DNA of 64,000 bases, taken from Devosia sp. (GTDB lineage: Bacteria; Pseudomonadota; Alphaproteobacteria; Rhizobiales; Devosiaceae). Of the stretch, positions 49,828 through 58,804 are shown piece after piece. The notes beneath the pieces were generated by a model. It made no database searches. It saw only the letters and a program-made list of their open reading frames with translations, and was not told where the DNA came from. Numbering within the stretch: the stretch's first letter is position 1; each line of letters starts with the position of its first letter. The stretch covers positions 1-64,000 of the forward strand of contig NZ_JACZKG010000015.1 in assembly GCF_014860165.1 (NCBI RefSeq). The letters run 5' to 3'. Made by a program: the position numbers and the translations under genes.

Positions 49828-51141
49828 ATGCTGAGAGCGGGGCCGCATTCCCATGAAAAGACCTTGTTCGCAGAAATATTGATCGTCGTCGTCCTGACCA
49901 TCGTCAACGGCCTGTTGGCGATGTCGGAGCTAGCAGTCGTTTCCGCCCGCCCCGCTCGCCTCCGCAACATGGCGGATCAGGGCAACAAGGGCGCCGCTAC
50001 CGCCATCGAACTAGCCGAAGACCCGGGCAAGTTCCTGTCCTCGGTGCAGATCGGCATCACCCTTGTCGGCATCCTCTCGGGCGCCTTCTCGGGCGCTACG
50101 CTGGGCCTGCGCCTGACCGTCTGGCTCGAATCGATCGGCGTGGCGGACAATATCGCCGACGTGCTGGGTGTCGGCGTCGTGGTGGTGCTCATCACCTATA
50201 TTTCGCTGATCATCGGTGAACTGGTGCCCAAGCAGATCGCCCTGCGCGATGCCGAGGGGGTGGCGGCGCGCGTCGCTCCGGCGATGAAGCTGCTGGCCGC
50301 CATCGGTTCCCCCATCGTCTGGATTCTCGATGTCTCCGGCAAGTTGGTGCTGCGCGTGCTGGGGCAGGGCGGGGAATCCGAGGAGCGGGTGACCGAGGAA
50401 GAGGTCAAGACCATCATTGCCGAGGCCACCACGGCCGGTGTGATCGAGAGCGACGAGCATTCGATGATATCGGGGGTGATGCGCCTTGCCGATCGCTCCG
50501 CGCGCGGCCTGATGACGCCGCGCCTCGACGTCGATGTGGTCGACCTGTCGGACGAGAGCGACGAAATCCGCCGCACCATCCTCAGCACCCACCGCTCGCG
50601 ACTGCTGGTGCAGGATGGTGACGCCGATTCCATCATCGGCGTGGTGGCGATCAAGGACATTATCGGCGTCTTCGCCAACGGATTGCCGCTGGAAATCCGC
50701 AGATTCGTGCAGCCGGTTCCCGTCGTCATGGACCATGCCGACGCGCTGGACGTGGTGCGCGCTATCCGCAATTCCACCGTTCACATGGCCCTGGTCGTGG
50801 ACGAATACGGCCATTTCGAAGGCATCGTGACCTCGGGCGATATCCTTGAGGTCATTACCGGCGTGTTCCAGGAGGAGACCGGCGACGATCCGGCTTTGGT
50901 CAAGCGCGAGGACGGGTCATACCTGGTGGCCGGCTGGATGCCTGTCGACGAATTCGGCGACAAGCTCAAGATCGCCATTCCGCGCGAGGCCAAATACGAA
51001 ACCGTCGCCGGCTACGTGCTCTCCATCATCAACCGCCTGCCGGCAGTCGGGGAAACCTTCGAGTACAATGGCTGGAAATTCGAGGTGATGGACCTGGACG
51101 GCCGCCGCATCGACAAGGTGCTGATGACGCGGCTCGACTAG
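49828..51141 (+). CDS. CNNM/CorC hemolysin-family protein
   Basis: The roughly 437-residue membrane protein has a DUF21 domain with about four TM segments (FAEILIVVVLTIVNGLLAMSE, and IGITLVGILSGAFSGATLG), a CBS pair (about 215-335: GLMTPRLDVDVVDL, MALVVDEYGHFEGIVT) and a C-terminal CorC_HlyC domain. The family is linked to magnesium and cobalt efflux. The start is uncertain: ATG 49828 or TTG 49864 with FAEILIVVV right after it. It shares the CTAG stop with the convergent GNAT gene. Confidence 0.9.
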   Translation: MLRAGPHSHEKTLFAEILIVVVLTIVNGLLAMSELAVVSARPARLRNMADQGNKGAATAIELAEDPGKFLSSVQIGITLVGILSGAFSGATLGLRLTVWLESIGVADNIADVLGVGVVVVLITYISLIIGELVPKQIALRDAEGVAARVAPAMKLLAAIGSPIVWILDVSGKLVLRVLGQGGESEERVTEEEVKTIIAEATTAGVIESDEHSMISGVMRLADRSARGLMTPRLDVDVVDLSDESDEIRRTILSTHRSRLLVQDGDADSIIGVVAIKDIIGVFANGLPLEIRRFVQPVPVVMDHADALDVVRAIRNSTVHMALVVDEYGHFEGIVTSGDILEVITGVFQEETGDDPALVKREDGSYLVAGWMPVDEFGDKLKIAIPREAKYETVAGYVLSIINRLPAVGETFEYNGWKFEVMDLDGRRIDKVLMTRLD

Positions 51142-51731
51142 AGCGGCATTCCGAACCAGACCGCGCCTTCCGTGCGCAGCGGTGTGAAGCTCTTGCTCCA
51201 GAACGCGATACCGCCCGTATTGGTCGGGCTGGCGCCAAGGTGAATGCCCGCAACGCCGGCACCCCTCGCTTGGTCGATCCAGCGCTGCAGCAAGCCCGTG
51301 CCGATCCGCTGGCCACGCAGGCGCGGCAGCAGGTTCATGTGGATATGCGCCGGATACTGCGCCACGATATCAGCCGGCGTGACATGCGGCTCGCGGATAA
51401 CCTCGATGCGCTGGCGGTCGGCCGGCGTCAGGTCGGCATCGGGAACCTGCGCGTAGCGTTCGCGCAGGGCGGGCCACCACTCGCGCTCCAGGCGGGCTGA
51501 GAAGGCGTCGGTGTCATGGGTGCCCACCACATAGCCGGCGATGCCCTCGTCATCTTCGGCGACGAACACGTTTGACGGCTCCAGCACGCAATAGGGCGCT
51601 ACATAGATATGGCCGATCAACTGCCCGTGCTTGTGCAGCGGAGTTGCATCCTGGCCGGAATCGCCAGTGCGCAGGCAGATATCGTAGAGCGCGTCGAGAT
51701 CGCCCTGGCGGTAGGCACGCAGCTCGACCAT
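51138..51731 (-). CDS. GNAT family acetyltransferase
   Basis: The 197-residue protein is a GNAT enzyme: VELRAYRQGDLDALYDIC at the start, NVFVAEDDEGIAGYVVGTHD, HIHMNLLPRLRGQRIGTGLL as the acetyl-CoA loop, and GVAGIHLGASPTNTGGIAFW at the end. The substrate is unknown. Its ATG overlaps the SDR stop (TGATG), so it is the last gene of the purF-SDR-GNAT chain. Confidence 0.87.
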   Translation of the reverse strand: MVELRAYRQGDLDALYDICLRTGDSGQDATPLHKHGQLIGHIYVAPYCVLEPSNVFVAEDDEGIAGYVVGTHDTDAFSARLEREWWPALRERYAQVPDADLTPADRQRIEVIREPHVTPADIVAQYPAHIHMNLLPRLRGQRIGTGLLQRWIDQARGAGVAGIHLGASPTNTGGIAFWSKSFTPLRTEGAVWFGMPL

Positions 51732-52483
51732 CAGATATCCTCGAAAGCGCCGGTCTCGACGTTGAAGAGCCTGCCGTTTTCCTTCACCGACGGGCTGACC
51801 AGGTCGATCAGTTGCGGCGCGATATCGTCGGGCTTGGGCAGCGTCTCGGGGTTCTCCCCGGGCATGGCCTTGGCCCGCATCGCCGTACGCACCGCGCCCG
51901 GATAGAACACGTTGACCTTGACCTTGGTCTGCGCCACTTCGCCGGCATAGGCCTTGGCCATGGCGTCCACCGCGGCCTTGCTGGCAGCATAAAGCCCCCA
52001 GAACGGCCGCGCCGACCGGGCGGAGGATGACGAGACGAACACCACCCGGCCCGCCGCCGATTGCCGCAGCAACAGGTCGGTGGCGCGCAGCAGGCGATAA
52101 TTGGCCGTTACGTTGACGGCCATTACCTTGTCGAAGTCTTCCGGCTTCACATGGGGCAGGGGGCTGAGGACGCCCAGTTGCCCGGCATTGGCGACCAGCC
52201 CGTCCAGCATGCCCCAGCGCTCGAAGATAGCCGCGCCGAGCCTGTCGATGGCATCGCCGTCGCGCAGGTCGAGCGGCACCAGCGTAGCTGAAGAGCCCAG
52301 ATCCTGGATTTCGTCATCGAGTTCCTCGAGCCCGCCCACGGTGCGGGCCACGGCCACCACATGGGCGCCGCGCCGGGCCGCCTCGATGGCGGCGGCATAG
52401 CCGATGCCCCGCGAGGCGCCGGTGACGAGGACGACCTTGCCGGCCAGATCCTGGCCGGTTCGATCCTGTGTTCCAGCAGCCAT
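51731..52483 (-). CDS. SDR-family oxidoreductase
   Basis: The 250-residue Rossmann enzyme has TGASRGIG (about residues 21-28), NAGQLG, catalytic Ser in FVSSSSA and YAASKAAVD. It is the SDR that regularly follows purF in Rhizobiales. The ATG at 52483 overlaps the purF stop (TAATG). The frame is open to 53197 through purF, but that is a shadow. Substrate unknown. Confidence 0.9.
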   Translation of the reverse strand: MAAGTQDRTGQDLAGKVVLVTGASRGIGYAAAIEAARRGAHVVAVARTVGGLEELDDEIQDLGSSATLVPLDLRDGDAIDRLGAAIFERWGMLDGLVANAGQLGVLSPLPHVKPEDFDKVMAVNVTANYRLLRATDLLLRQSAAGRVVFVSSSSARSARPFWGLYAASKAAVDAMAKAYAGEVAQTKVKVNVFYPGAVRTAMRAKAMPGENPETLPKPDDIAPQLIDLVSPSVKENGRLFNVETGAFEDI

Positions 52484-53988
52484 TAACCGGCCTCTTTGAG
52501 CAGGGAAACTTGTTTCGGCTCGTTCTTGGCGCGGCCGTTGAGATCGGTCAACTGCGTCGGATAGTCGCCCGTAAAATAGTGGTCGGTGAACTGCGGTGCC
52601 ACATTGTTGCGCTTCTCGCCACCGACCGCCTCGTAGAGTCCGTCGATCGACAGGAAGGCAAGCGAGTCCGCGCCGATGAATTCGCACATCGACTGCAGGC
52701 TCTTGTGCTGGTTGGCCAGCAGCTTTTCCGGGTCTGGCGTGTCGATGCCATAGTAATCCGAATAATAGATCATCGGGCTGGCGACGCGGATATGCACTTC
52801 CGTCGCCCCTGCGTCGCGGATCATCTGCACGATCTTGAGCGACGTGGTGCCGCGCACGATGGAATCGTCGATCAGCACCACGCGCTTGCCCGCGATCTCC
52901 GCCCGGTTGGCCGAATGCTTGAGCTTGACGCCAAAGGCGCGGATCGACTGCGTGGGCTCGATGAAGGTGCGGCCCACATAGTGGTTGCGGATGATGCCCA
53001 ATTCGAACGGGATGCCGCTGGCCTGGGCGTAGCCGATGGCCGCCGGCGTGCCGCCATCGGGCACCGGCACGACCACGTCGGCCTCGACGGGCGCTTCCTT
53101 GGCGAGGTTCATGCCCATGCGCTTGCGCGCCGCATAGACGCTGCGGCCGGCCACCATGGAGTCGGGGCGGGCGAAATAGACATACTCGAACAGGCACGGC
53201 CGTTCCGGCTGCGGCCGCGCTGGCTTGCGCGCCTCGATGGTGATCGAGCCATCGGGCTGCAATTCGCAGACCACGACCTCGCCGTTTTCGACGTCCCGGA
53301 TGTACTTGGCGCCGATCATGTCGAGCGCGCAGGTCTCCGAGCAGAAGATCGGCTTGCCGTCGAGTTCGCCCATTACCAGCGGGCGGATGCCGATCGGGTC
53401 GCGCGCCGCAATCAGCTTGGTGCGTGTCATCGCCAGCATGGCATAGCCACCCTCCATCTGCCTGATGGCATCGATGAAGCGGTCGGTTGAGGATGTGTGG
53501 CGCGAACGCGCCACCAGGTGCAGCACCACCTCGGTATCCGACGTCGACTGGCAGATGGCGCCGGTGGCGATGATCTGCCGGCGCAGCGTCAGCCCGTTGG
53601 TGAAATTGCCATTGTGGGCAATGGCAATGCCGCCATCTTCGAGCTCCGCGAATAGCGGCTGCACATTGCGCAGCGCCACTTCGCCGGTGGTCGAATAGCG
53701 CGTGTGGCCCATCGCCATCGAGCCGGGCAGCTTGGCCAGCAAAGCCGGGTCCGTATAGTGGTCGCCCACCAGGCCCATGCGCTTTTCGGTAAAGAACTGG
53801 CGCCCGTCAAAGCTGACGATGCCAGCCGCCTCCTGCCCGCGATGCTGCAGGGCATGCAGGCCCAGCGCCGTCAGCGTCGAGGCGTCGCTATGCCCCAGAA
53901 TGCCAAACACGCCGCACTCTTCGTGCAGCGTGTCGCCTTCAAGATCATCGAAAGAATCATCGCTCGGATGGTTCACCGGGCTCTCCAT
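52483..53988 (-). CDS. purF: Amidophosphoribosyltransferase PurF
   Basis: The 501-residue enzyme catalyses the first step of purine synthesis, PRPP plus glutamine to phosphoribosylamine. The N-terminal nucleophile is Cys25 in HEECGVFGILG, so a propeptide of about 24 residues must be removed. The PRTase domain carries VVLIDDSIVRGTTS. Length is normal. It lies after cvpA, the standard order, here with a repeat in between. Confidence 0.97.
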   Translation of the reverse strand: MESPVNHPSDDSFDDLEGDTLHEECGVFGILGHSDASTLTALGLHALQHRGQEAAGIVSFDGRQFFTEKRMGLVGDHYTDPALLAKLPGSMAMGHTRYSTTGEVALRNVQPLFAELEDGGIAIAHNGNFTNGLTLRRQIIATGAICQSTSDTEVVLHLVARSRHTSSTDRFIDAIRQMEGGYAMLAMTRTKLIAARDPIGIRPLVMGELDGKPIFCSETCALDMIGAKYIRDVENGEVVVCELQPDGSITIEARKPARPQPERPCLFEYVYFARPDSMVAGRSVYAARKRMGMNLAKEAPVEADVVVPVPDGGTPAAIGYAQASGIPFELGIIRNHYVGRTFIEPTQSIRAFGVKLKHSANRAEIAGKRVVLIDDSIVRGTTSLKIVQMIRDAGATEVHIRVASPMIYYSDYYGIDTPDPEKLLANQHKSLQSMCEFIGADSLAFLSIDGLYEAVGGEKRNNVAPQFTDHYFTGDYPTQLTDLNGRAKNEPKQVSLLKEAG

Positions 53989-54013
53989 GCCAATGCTGCC
54001 TCAACCGCAGGCT

Positions 54014-54063
54014 AGAGCGTTTTCAGCAAAAGTGGACACCACTTCTGCGTTCGAAAACGCGCC
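54014..54063. repeat. Alphaproteobacterial palindrome upstream of purF
   Basis: GCGTTTTC-AGCAAAAGTGG, then ACA, then CCACTTCTGC-G and GAAAACGC form an imperfect palindrome. Elements with this sequence are widely scattered in Rhizobiales genomes. It stands 26 bases upstream of the purF start, between cvpA and purF. Confidence 0.7.
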
Positions 54064-54203
54064 TCACAAATGCGCGCCGCCAATGGCGACGGGGCCATGA
54101 TGTGAGTGGGTTTACCACCCCATAGCCCATTTTTCGGTTCCAGACCAATGCCTCGCAAGGCGGTCAGGGTTGTGGCGAGCGCGGCGCGCTCACCACTTTA
54201 TGA

Positions 54204-54845
54204 TCAGGTCTGCGTCGCAGGGACGGCCGCGGGGGGCGTCGGCACCGCGGCCGGCTGCTCGATCGTGCCGTCCTCCGTGGCGTCCGTACCTTCTTCGACC
54301 GGCACGGCTGGCGACTCGGCATCATCGGTCAGGCCCGTACCACCCTGCAGCATGTCGGTGACCTGCTGTTCCAAGCCCTCGGGCAGCAGCGAAATCAGTG
54401 TCTGGCCCATGCTCTGCAAGTGCGGCAGCGTCTGCGACTGCGCCGCCCAGCTCGGCAGGTTGTTGGGCAACAACCATGTGCCGAAAATAGTGATGACGAT
54501 GGCGATCAGGATGCCGCGCAACACCCCGAACACGAAACCGAGCGTCCGGTCGATCGGGCCGACGCGGCTGTCGACGACGAAATCGGCAATGCGCATGGTG
54601 AGCAGGTGCAGCACGATCAGCGCCACGATGAAGGTCACTACGACCGTCGCGATATCGGCCACGATCTGCTCGGCGATATACTGTCGGGCGATATCGGGGT
54701 GATACTGCCACATATAGATGGCGATGGCGGCCGAGCCGGCCCAGGTGGCCAGCGACAGCACTTCACGGGTCAGGCCGCGCGCGGTGGCGAGAATCGCCGA
54801 AATCAAGACAAGAACGCCGACGCCGACGTCGAATGCGGTCAACAT
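54204..54845 (-). CDS. CvpA family membrane protein
   Basis: The 213-residue protein has four TM segments: FDVGVGVLVLISAILATARGL, then ATWAGSAAIAIYM, VTFIVALIVLHLL and FGVLRGILIAIVITIFG. This is the colicin V production protein family, found next to purF. The C-terminal tail (from about 160) is acidic and Pro-rich. The ATG at 54845 gives MLTAFDVGVG. Confidence 0.9.
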   Translation of the reverse strand: MLTAFDVGVGVLVLISAILATARGLTREVLSLATWAGSAAIAIYMWQYHPDIARQYIAEQIVADIATVVVTFIVALIVLHLLTMRIADFVVDSRVGPIDRTLGFVFGVLRGILIAIVITIFGTWLLPNNLPSWAAQSQTLPHLQSMGQTLISLLPEGLEQQVTDMLQGGTGLTDDAESPAVPVEEGTDATEDGTIEQPAAVPTPPAAVPATQT

Positions 54846-55071
54846 GGATCTGGGCCCGCCCAATGCAAGTTCTGCCCCCGTTTAGCCGCTTCTGCCGTCA
54901 AAGCCAAGCGGTGCGGGGATGAAGCGACCGCGATGTTCACGAAAACGATAAACGCGACACACGGCCCCTTGTCATTTTAGGCGATTGCCCGGTCCTGGAC
55001 CATCTCACCAGACCCCGGAGTCGCCCGGCCAAGGCTGGCAATAACCGGTGCCCTTGCGCTAGACTGGCGGC

Positions 55072-55443
55072 ATGAACAGCAAGAACAACCAGCGCCTTTA
55101 CGCCATGAGCGTGGCCAGCGTTTATCGCCTCTACCTGGAGAAGGTGGAGAGAAAAGGCCGGACCAAGGCCGAGGTCGATGAAGTCATTCGCTGGCTCACC
55201 GGCCACTCCCAGGAGTCGCTGGACCGCGAACTGGCCAACAAGACCACGTTCACCGACTTCTTCGCTCAGGCACCGCGACTGAATCGGGCGCGGTCCCTCA
55301 TTACCGGAGTCATTTGCGGCGTCCGTATCGAGGAGATCGACGAGCCGCTGATGAAAGAGATCCGCTATCTCGACAAGCTGATCGATGAGTTGGCCAAGGG
55401 CCGTCCCATGGCCAAGATCCTGCGCCAGCCGGTAGAGACTTAA
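55072..55443 (+). CDS. DUF2200 protein
   Basis: The 123-residue soluble helical protein matches DUF2200: [48 protein letters not shown] and [20 protein letters not shown]. Its function is unknown. It is inserted between cvpA and radA on the opposite strand to the backbone genes. Confidence 0.88.
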   Translation: MNSKNNQRLYAMSVASVYRLYLEKVERKGRTKAEVDEVIRWLTGHSQESLDRELANKTTFTDFFAQAPRLNRARSLITGVICGVRIEEIDEPLMKEIRYLDKLIDELAKGRPMAKILRQPVET

Positions 55444-55495
55444 CGTCGATTATCGCGCCGATCGTGCGCGCCTTCCGGGCTATCCGTCATCGTCA

Positions 55496-55572
55496 TCACC
55501 CGGCTTGTCCGGGTGATCCATCTCTCGGCATGAGTGGAGGCGGTGGATTGCCCGGACAAGCCGGGCAATGAC
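55496..55572. repeat. Double palindrome of the CCGGCTTGTCCGG family, copy 1
   Basis: Two hairpins: TCACCCGG-CTTGT-CCGGGTGA (55496-55516) and ATTGCCCGG-ACAAG-CCGGGCAAT (55547-55569), 30 bases apart. The second is the inverse form of the first. It lies between the convergent 3' ends of DUF2200 and radA. A very similar copy is at 61227-61295. Confidence 0.85.
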
Positions 55573-55608
55573 GGCGGAGCTATGGATGGGGTTGGAGGAA
55601 GGGGCCGC

Positions 55609-57018
55609 CTACCATTCGTCCCGTTCCGGCTCGCGGGGCGTCCCGGCCGCCGCTATCCGCCCCACCAGTTCGGACAGGGTGCTGAACTCGGAGACGTCGA
55701 GCCCCGACGTCCGGTCCGCCGTGCCCAGCCGGCCCGTCGACACCGATTTGAACCCCAGCTTCTGCGCCTCGCGCAGCCGCAGCGAGCCATGCGCCACCGG
55801 CCGGATACCGCCCGCCAGCGAAATCTCGCCGAAATAGACCGCATCGGTCGGCAGCGGCGAATTGGACAGCGACGAGATCAGCGCCGCCGCCACCGCCAGG
55901 TCTGCTGCCGGCTCGTTGATCTTCAGCCCGCCCGCCACGTTGAGATAGATGTCGTTGGCGCCGATCCGGACGCCGCAGCGCGTTTCGAGCACGGCCAGCA
56001 CCATCGAGAGGCGCGAGCTATCCCAGCCCACCACGGCGCGCCGCGGCGTGCCCAGGGGAGAGGGCGCCACCAGCGCCTGGATTTCGATGAGCAGGGGACG
56101 GGTCCCCTCCATGCCGGCAAACACCGCCGAGCCGGCCGCGCCTTCGTCGCGCTGGTCGAGAAACAGCGCCGAGGGGTTGGCGACCTGTTCGAGCCCCAGT
56201 TCGGTCATGGCGAAGACGCCGATCTCGTCGGTAGCGCCATAGCGGTTCTTGACGCCGCGCAGGATGCGGAAGGTATGGCTGGCATCGCCCTCGAAATAGA
56301 GCACGGCGTCCACCATGTGCTCGACCACGCGTGGCCCGGCGATCTGCCCGTCCTTGGTCACATGTCCCACCAGCACCACGGCCGCGCCACTCTTCTTGGC
56401 AAAGCGCGTCAGCGCCTGTGCCGAGGTGCGCACCTGCGTCACCGTGCCGGGCGCGCTGTCCACCCGGTCGGTCCACAGCGTCTGGATGGAATCGATGATC
56501 ACGAGGTCCGGGGCAGGGCCGTTCTCGAGCGTGGCGAGAATGATCTCCACATTGGTCTCTGCCGCCAGCATCACATTGGCTTCGCCCAGCCCCAGCCGCT
56601 GCGCCCGAAGCCGCACCTGCGCCACCGCCTCTTCGCCCGAGACATAGACGACCCGCTTGCCCTTGTTGGCCAGGGCGGCCGCCGATTGCAGCAGCAGCGT
56701 CGATTTGCCGATCCCCGGATCGCCACCCACCAGCAGGGCCGAGCCCTTGACGAACCCGCCGCCGGTCACCCGGTCGAGTTCGCTGAGGCCGGTAACAACG
56801 CGCGCGGCGCTCTCGGTCTCGCCCGAGAGCGGCACCAAATTGGTCGGACGGCCATTGGCCTTGGCAGATTTGGGCCCCGCGCCAACACCGCTATCGGTGA
56901 TTTCCTCGACAATGGTGTTCCAGTCGCCGCAGGCGTCACAGCGCCCCTGCCACTGCATGGTGACCGCACCACAGGCCTGGCAGATAAAAGAGGATTTGGA
57001 TTTGGCCAAGGCGGACAC
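55609..57018 (-). CDS. radA: DNA repair protein RadA
   Basis: The roughly 469-residue protein has a zinc finger (CQACG and CDACGDW), a RecA-like core with Walker A GGDPGIGKST, the RadA motif KNRYG (usually KNRFG), and a Lon-like C-terminal domain. RadA promotes branch migration in recombination. The start is unclear: GTG 57018 has GAGGTGAG upstream; TTG 57009 would give MAKSKSSF. It lies in the expected place between cvpA and alr. Confidence 0.94.
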   Translation of the reverse strand: MSALAKSKSSFICQACGAVTMQWQGRCDACGDWNTIVEEITDSGVGAGPKSAKANGRPTNLVPLSGETESAARVVTGLSELDRVTGGGFVKGSALLVGGDPGIGKSTLLLQSAAALANKGKRVVYVSGEEAVAQVRLRAQRLGLGEANVMLAAETNVEIILATLENGPAPDLVIIDSIQTLWTDRVDSAPGTVTQVRTSAQALTRFAKKSGAAVVLVGHVTKDGQIAGPRVVEHMVDAVLYFEGDASHTFRILRGVKNRYGATDEIGVFAMTELGLEQVANPSALFLDQRDEGAAGSAVFAGMEGTRPLLIEIQALVAPSPLGTPRRAVVGWDSSRLSMVLAVLETRCGVRIGANDIYLNVAGGLKINEPAADLAVAAALISSLSNSPLPTDAVYFGEISLAGGIRPVAHGSLRLREAQKLGFKSVSTGRLGTADRTSGLDVSEFSTLSELVGRIAAAGTPREPERDEW

Positions 57019-57123
57019 TCGTGGGAGACTCACCTCTGTGTAGTTGAGGCGGGGCAGGGGTTCAAGAACAAAAAGAGAACCTCCCGCTCCTGCCTCCGCC
57101 GCGGTATGAGGTGAAGACGGGCG

Positions 57124-57660
57124 CTAGCCTACGCGCGCCGCGGCTTTCTCCGCCAGTCCGCGCACAGTGTTCCAGTTGCGGGCGGTCACTGTGCCCGATT
57201 TCTTTTCGATGATGACGGGCAGGCGCGACGACGATACCGGGGTGATATAGTCAACGATCAGATGCGTGCCCTCGACATGGATCGTCTCCGGCCCCGCATA
57301 GTCGCCGATCCACCCGAAGTCCGGTCGCGCTTTGGCGAAGAAATACACGGCGAGCGCCTGCGGGTTGGCGACGGCAGCGTCGGGCAGCGGGTTGGCGGCG
57401 AGCAATCGCTGCATTTGCCGCGCTGTGCGGACGACGGCCGTATTGCCCGGCCCGAGGCCAAGTCCGATGACGATTTCGTTCATCCTGCCCGACACGTCGG
57501 CGATGCCAAGCTCGCTCTCGACGATCATATTGCCCGTGGCGACATAGGTTTCAGGGTTGATGAATCCAGCAGCGGTGACCGCCTCGCGCCACTGCGCCAT
57601 CGACATGATCTTGTGCGTTATCGGGCCGATGGCGCGGAGCAGAACGACGTAGGTGGTCAT
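57124..57660 (-). CDS. DUF1697 protein
   Basis: The 178-residue protein matches DUF1697: TTYVVLLRAIGPITHKIMSM, TYVATGNMIVES, and C-terminal RNWNTVRGLAE. Function unknown. The ATG at 57660 is nine bases after the alr stop, so it is probably co-transcribed with alr, as an insertion between alr and radA. Confidence 0.9.
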   Translation of the reverse strand: MTTYVVLLRAIGPITHKIMSMAQWREAVTAAGFINPETYVATGNMIVESELGIADVSGRMNEIVIGLGLGPGNTAVVRTARQMQRLLAANPLPDAAVANPQALAVYFFAKARPDFGWIGDYAGPETIHVEGTHLIVDYITPVSSSRLPVIIEKKSGTVTARNWNTVRGLAEKAAARVG

Positions 57661-57668
57661 TGCCAAAG

Positions 57669-58802
57669 CTACCCCGGCGGCAGGTTTCCGTCGCCGACAT
57701 AGTTCCGGCTGTACCGCCCCTTGAGCGAGGTCAGGATTTCGTAGCCGATCGTGCCGCCAGCATCGGCCAGGTCATCCACGCCCAGCAGGTTACCCAGCAC
57801 TTCGGCGCCTTCGCCGGGATTGGGGATGTTGTCCGGCCCCAGTTCGGTAATGTCCACCGTCACCTGGTCCATCGACACCTTTCCGATCACCGGGCACACC
57901 TTGCCGCGGATCACCACCTTGCCGCCCGGCCGGGTATTGCTGGCCGAGAGCGAGCGCAGGAAGCCGTCGGCATAGCCGTGGGACAGGATGGCCAGCCGGC
58001 TGTCGCGCGACAGGGCATGGCTGGCGCCATAGCCCACGGTTTCCCCGGTGCGCGCTTCCTTCACCTGCACGATCGGTACATGCAGCGTCACCACCGGCGC
58101 CATCGGGTTCTTGCGGCCATTCACGGCTCGCCCGCCATAGAGGGCGATGCCCGGGCGCACCATCTGGAAATGATAGTCCCGGCCGGTCATCATCCCGGCC
58201 GAATTGGCAAGCGAGGCCGGAATGCCGGGGAACTGGGTCATCACCGAGCCGAACAGCGCCAGTTGCGTCCGGTTCTTCTCATGGCTGGGCTGGTCGGCAC
58301 AGGCCAGGTGGCTCATCACCATCTGCGGCGCATAGCCGAGGGCCTGGATACGGTCGCGCACTAGGGTCGCCTCGTTGAGGCGGAAGCCCAGCCGGTTCAT
58401 GCCGGTGTCGAAGTGGAAGGCGGAAGGATAGGCCTCGTTGCGCTCAAGGCACTTGGCCAGCCATTCCTCCAGCATCGCCATCGAGGAGATGATCGGCATC
58501 AGGTTTTGCCGGATATAGAGGTTGGCCGCGCCCGGATAGAGCCCGTTGAGAATGAAGATGTGGGCATCGGGCACCGCCGCGCGCACCGCCATGCCTTCGT
58601 CGGGCGTCGCGGTGAAGAAGAAGCGCGCGCCGGCAGCATGCAGGGCCTTTGATGCCATGGTGATGCCGGTGCCATAGGCGTCGGCCTTGACCACGGCACC
58701 TGTCAGCGCTCCGGCGCTCACCTTGTCCAGGGCCCGCCAGTTCCGGGCCAGAGCCCCGAGATCGATACTGAGTTGCCCCCCGAGGCCGGACGTCAGCGCC
58801 AT
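57669..58802 (-). CDS. alr: Alanine racemase
   Basis: The 377-residue PLP enzyme makes D-alanine for peptidoglycan. The PLP-binding Lys is in AVVKADAYGTG (about residue 39); the second catalytic Tyr is in VGYGASHAL; and MDQVTVDITELG is near the active site. It starts two bases after the dnaB stop. Confidence 0.95.
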   Translation of the reverse strand: MALTSGLGGQLSIDLGALARNWRALDKVSAGALTGAVVKADAYGTGITMASKALHAAGARFFFTATPDEGMAVRAAVPDAHIFILNGLYPGAANLYIRQNLMPIISSMAMLEEWLAKCLERNEAYPSAFHFDTGMNRLGFRLNEATLVRDRIQALGYAPQMVMSHLACADQPSHEKNRTQLALFGSVMTQFPGIPASLANSAGMMTGRDYHFQMVRPGIALYGGRAVNGRKNPMAPVVTLHVPIVQVKEARTGETVGYGASHALSRDSRLAILSHGYADGFLRSLSASNTRPGGKVVIRGKVCPVIGKVSMDQVTVDITELGPDNIPNPGEGAEVLGNLLGVDDLADAGGTIGYEILTSLKGRYSRNYVGDGNLPPG

Positions 58803-58804
58803 GC

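Noticed and set aside
52484-53197. Upstream extension of the SDR gene into purF
   Set aside because: Out-of-frame reading of purF; the SDR begins at the ATG overlapping the purF stop.
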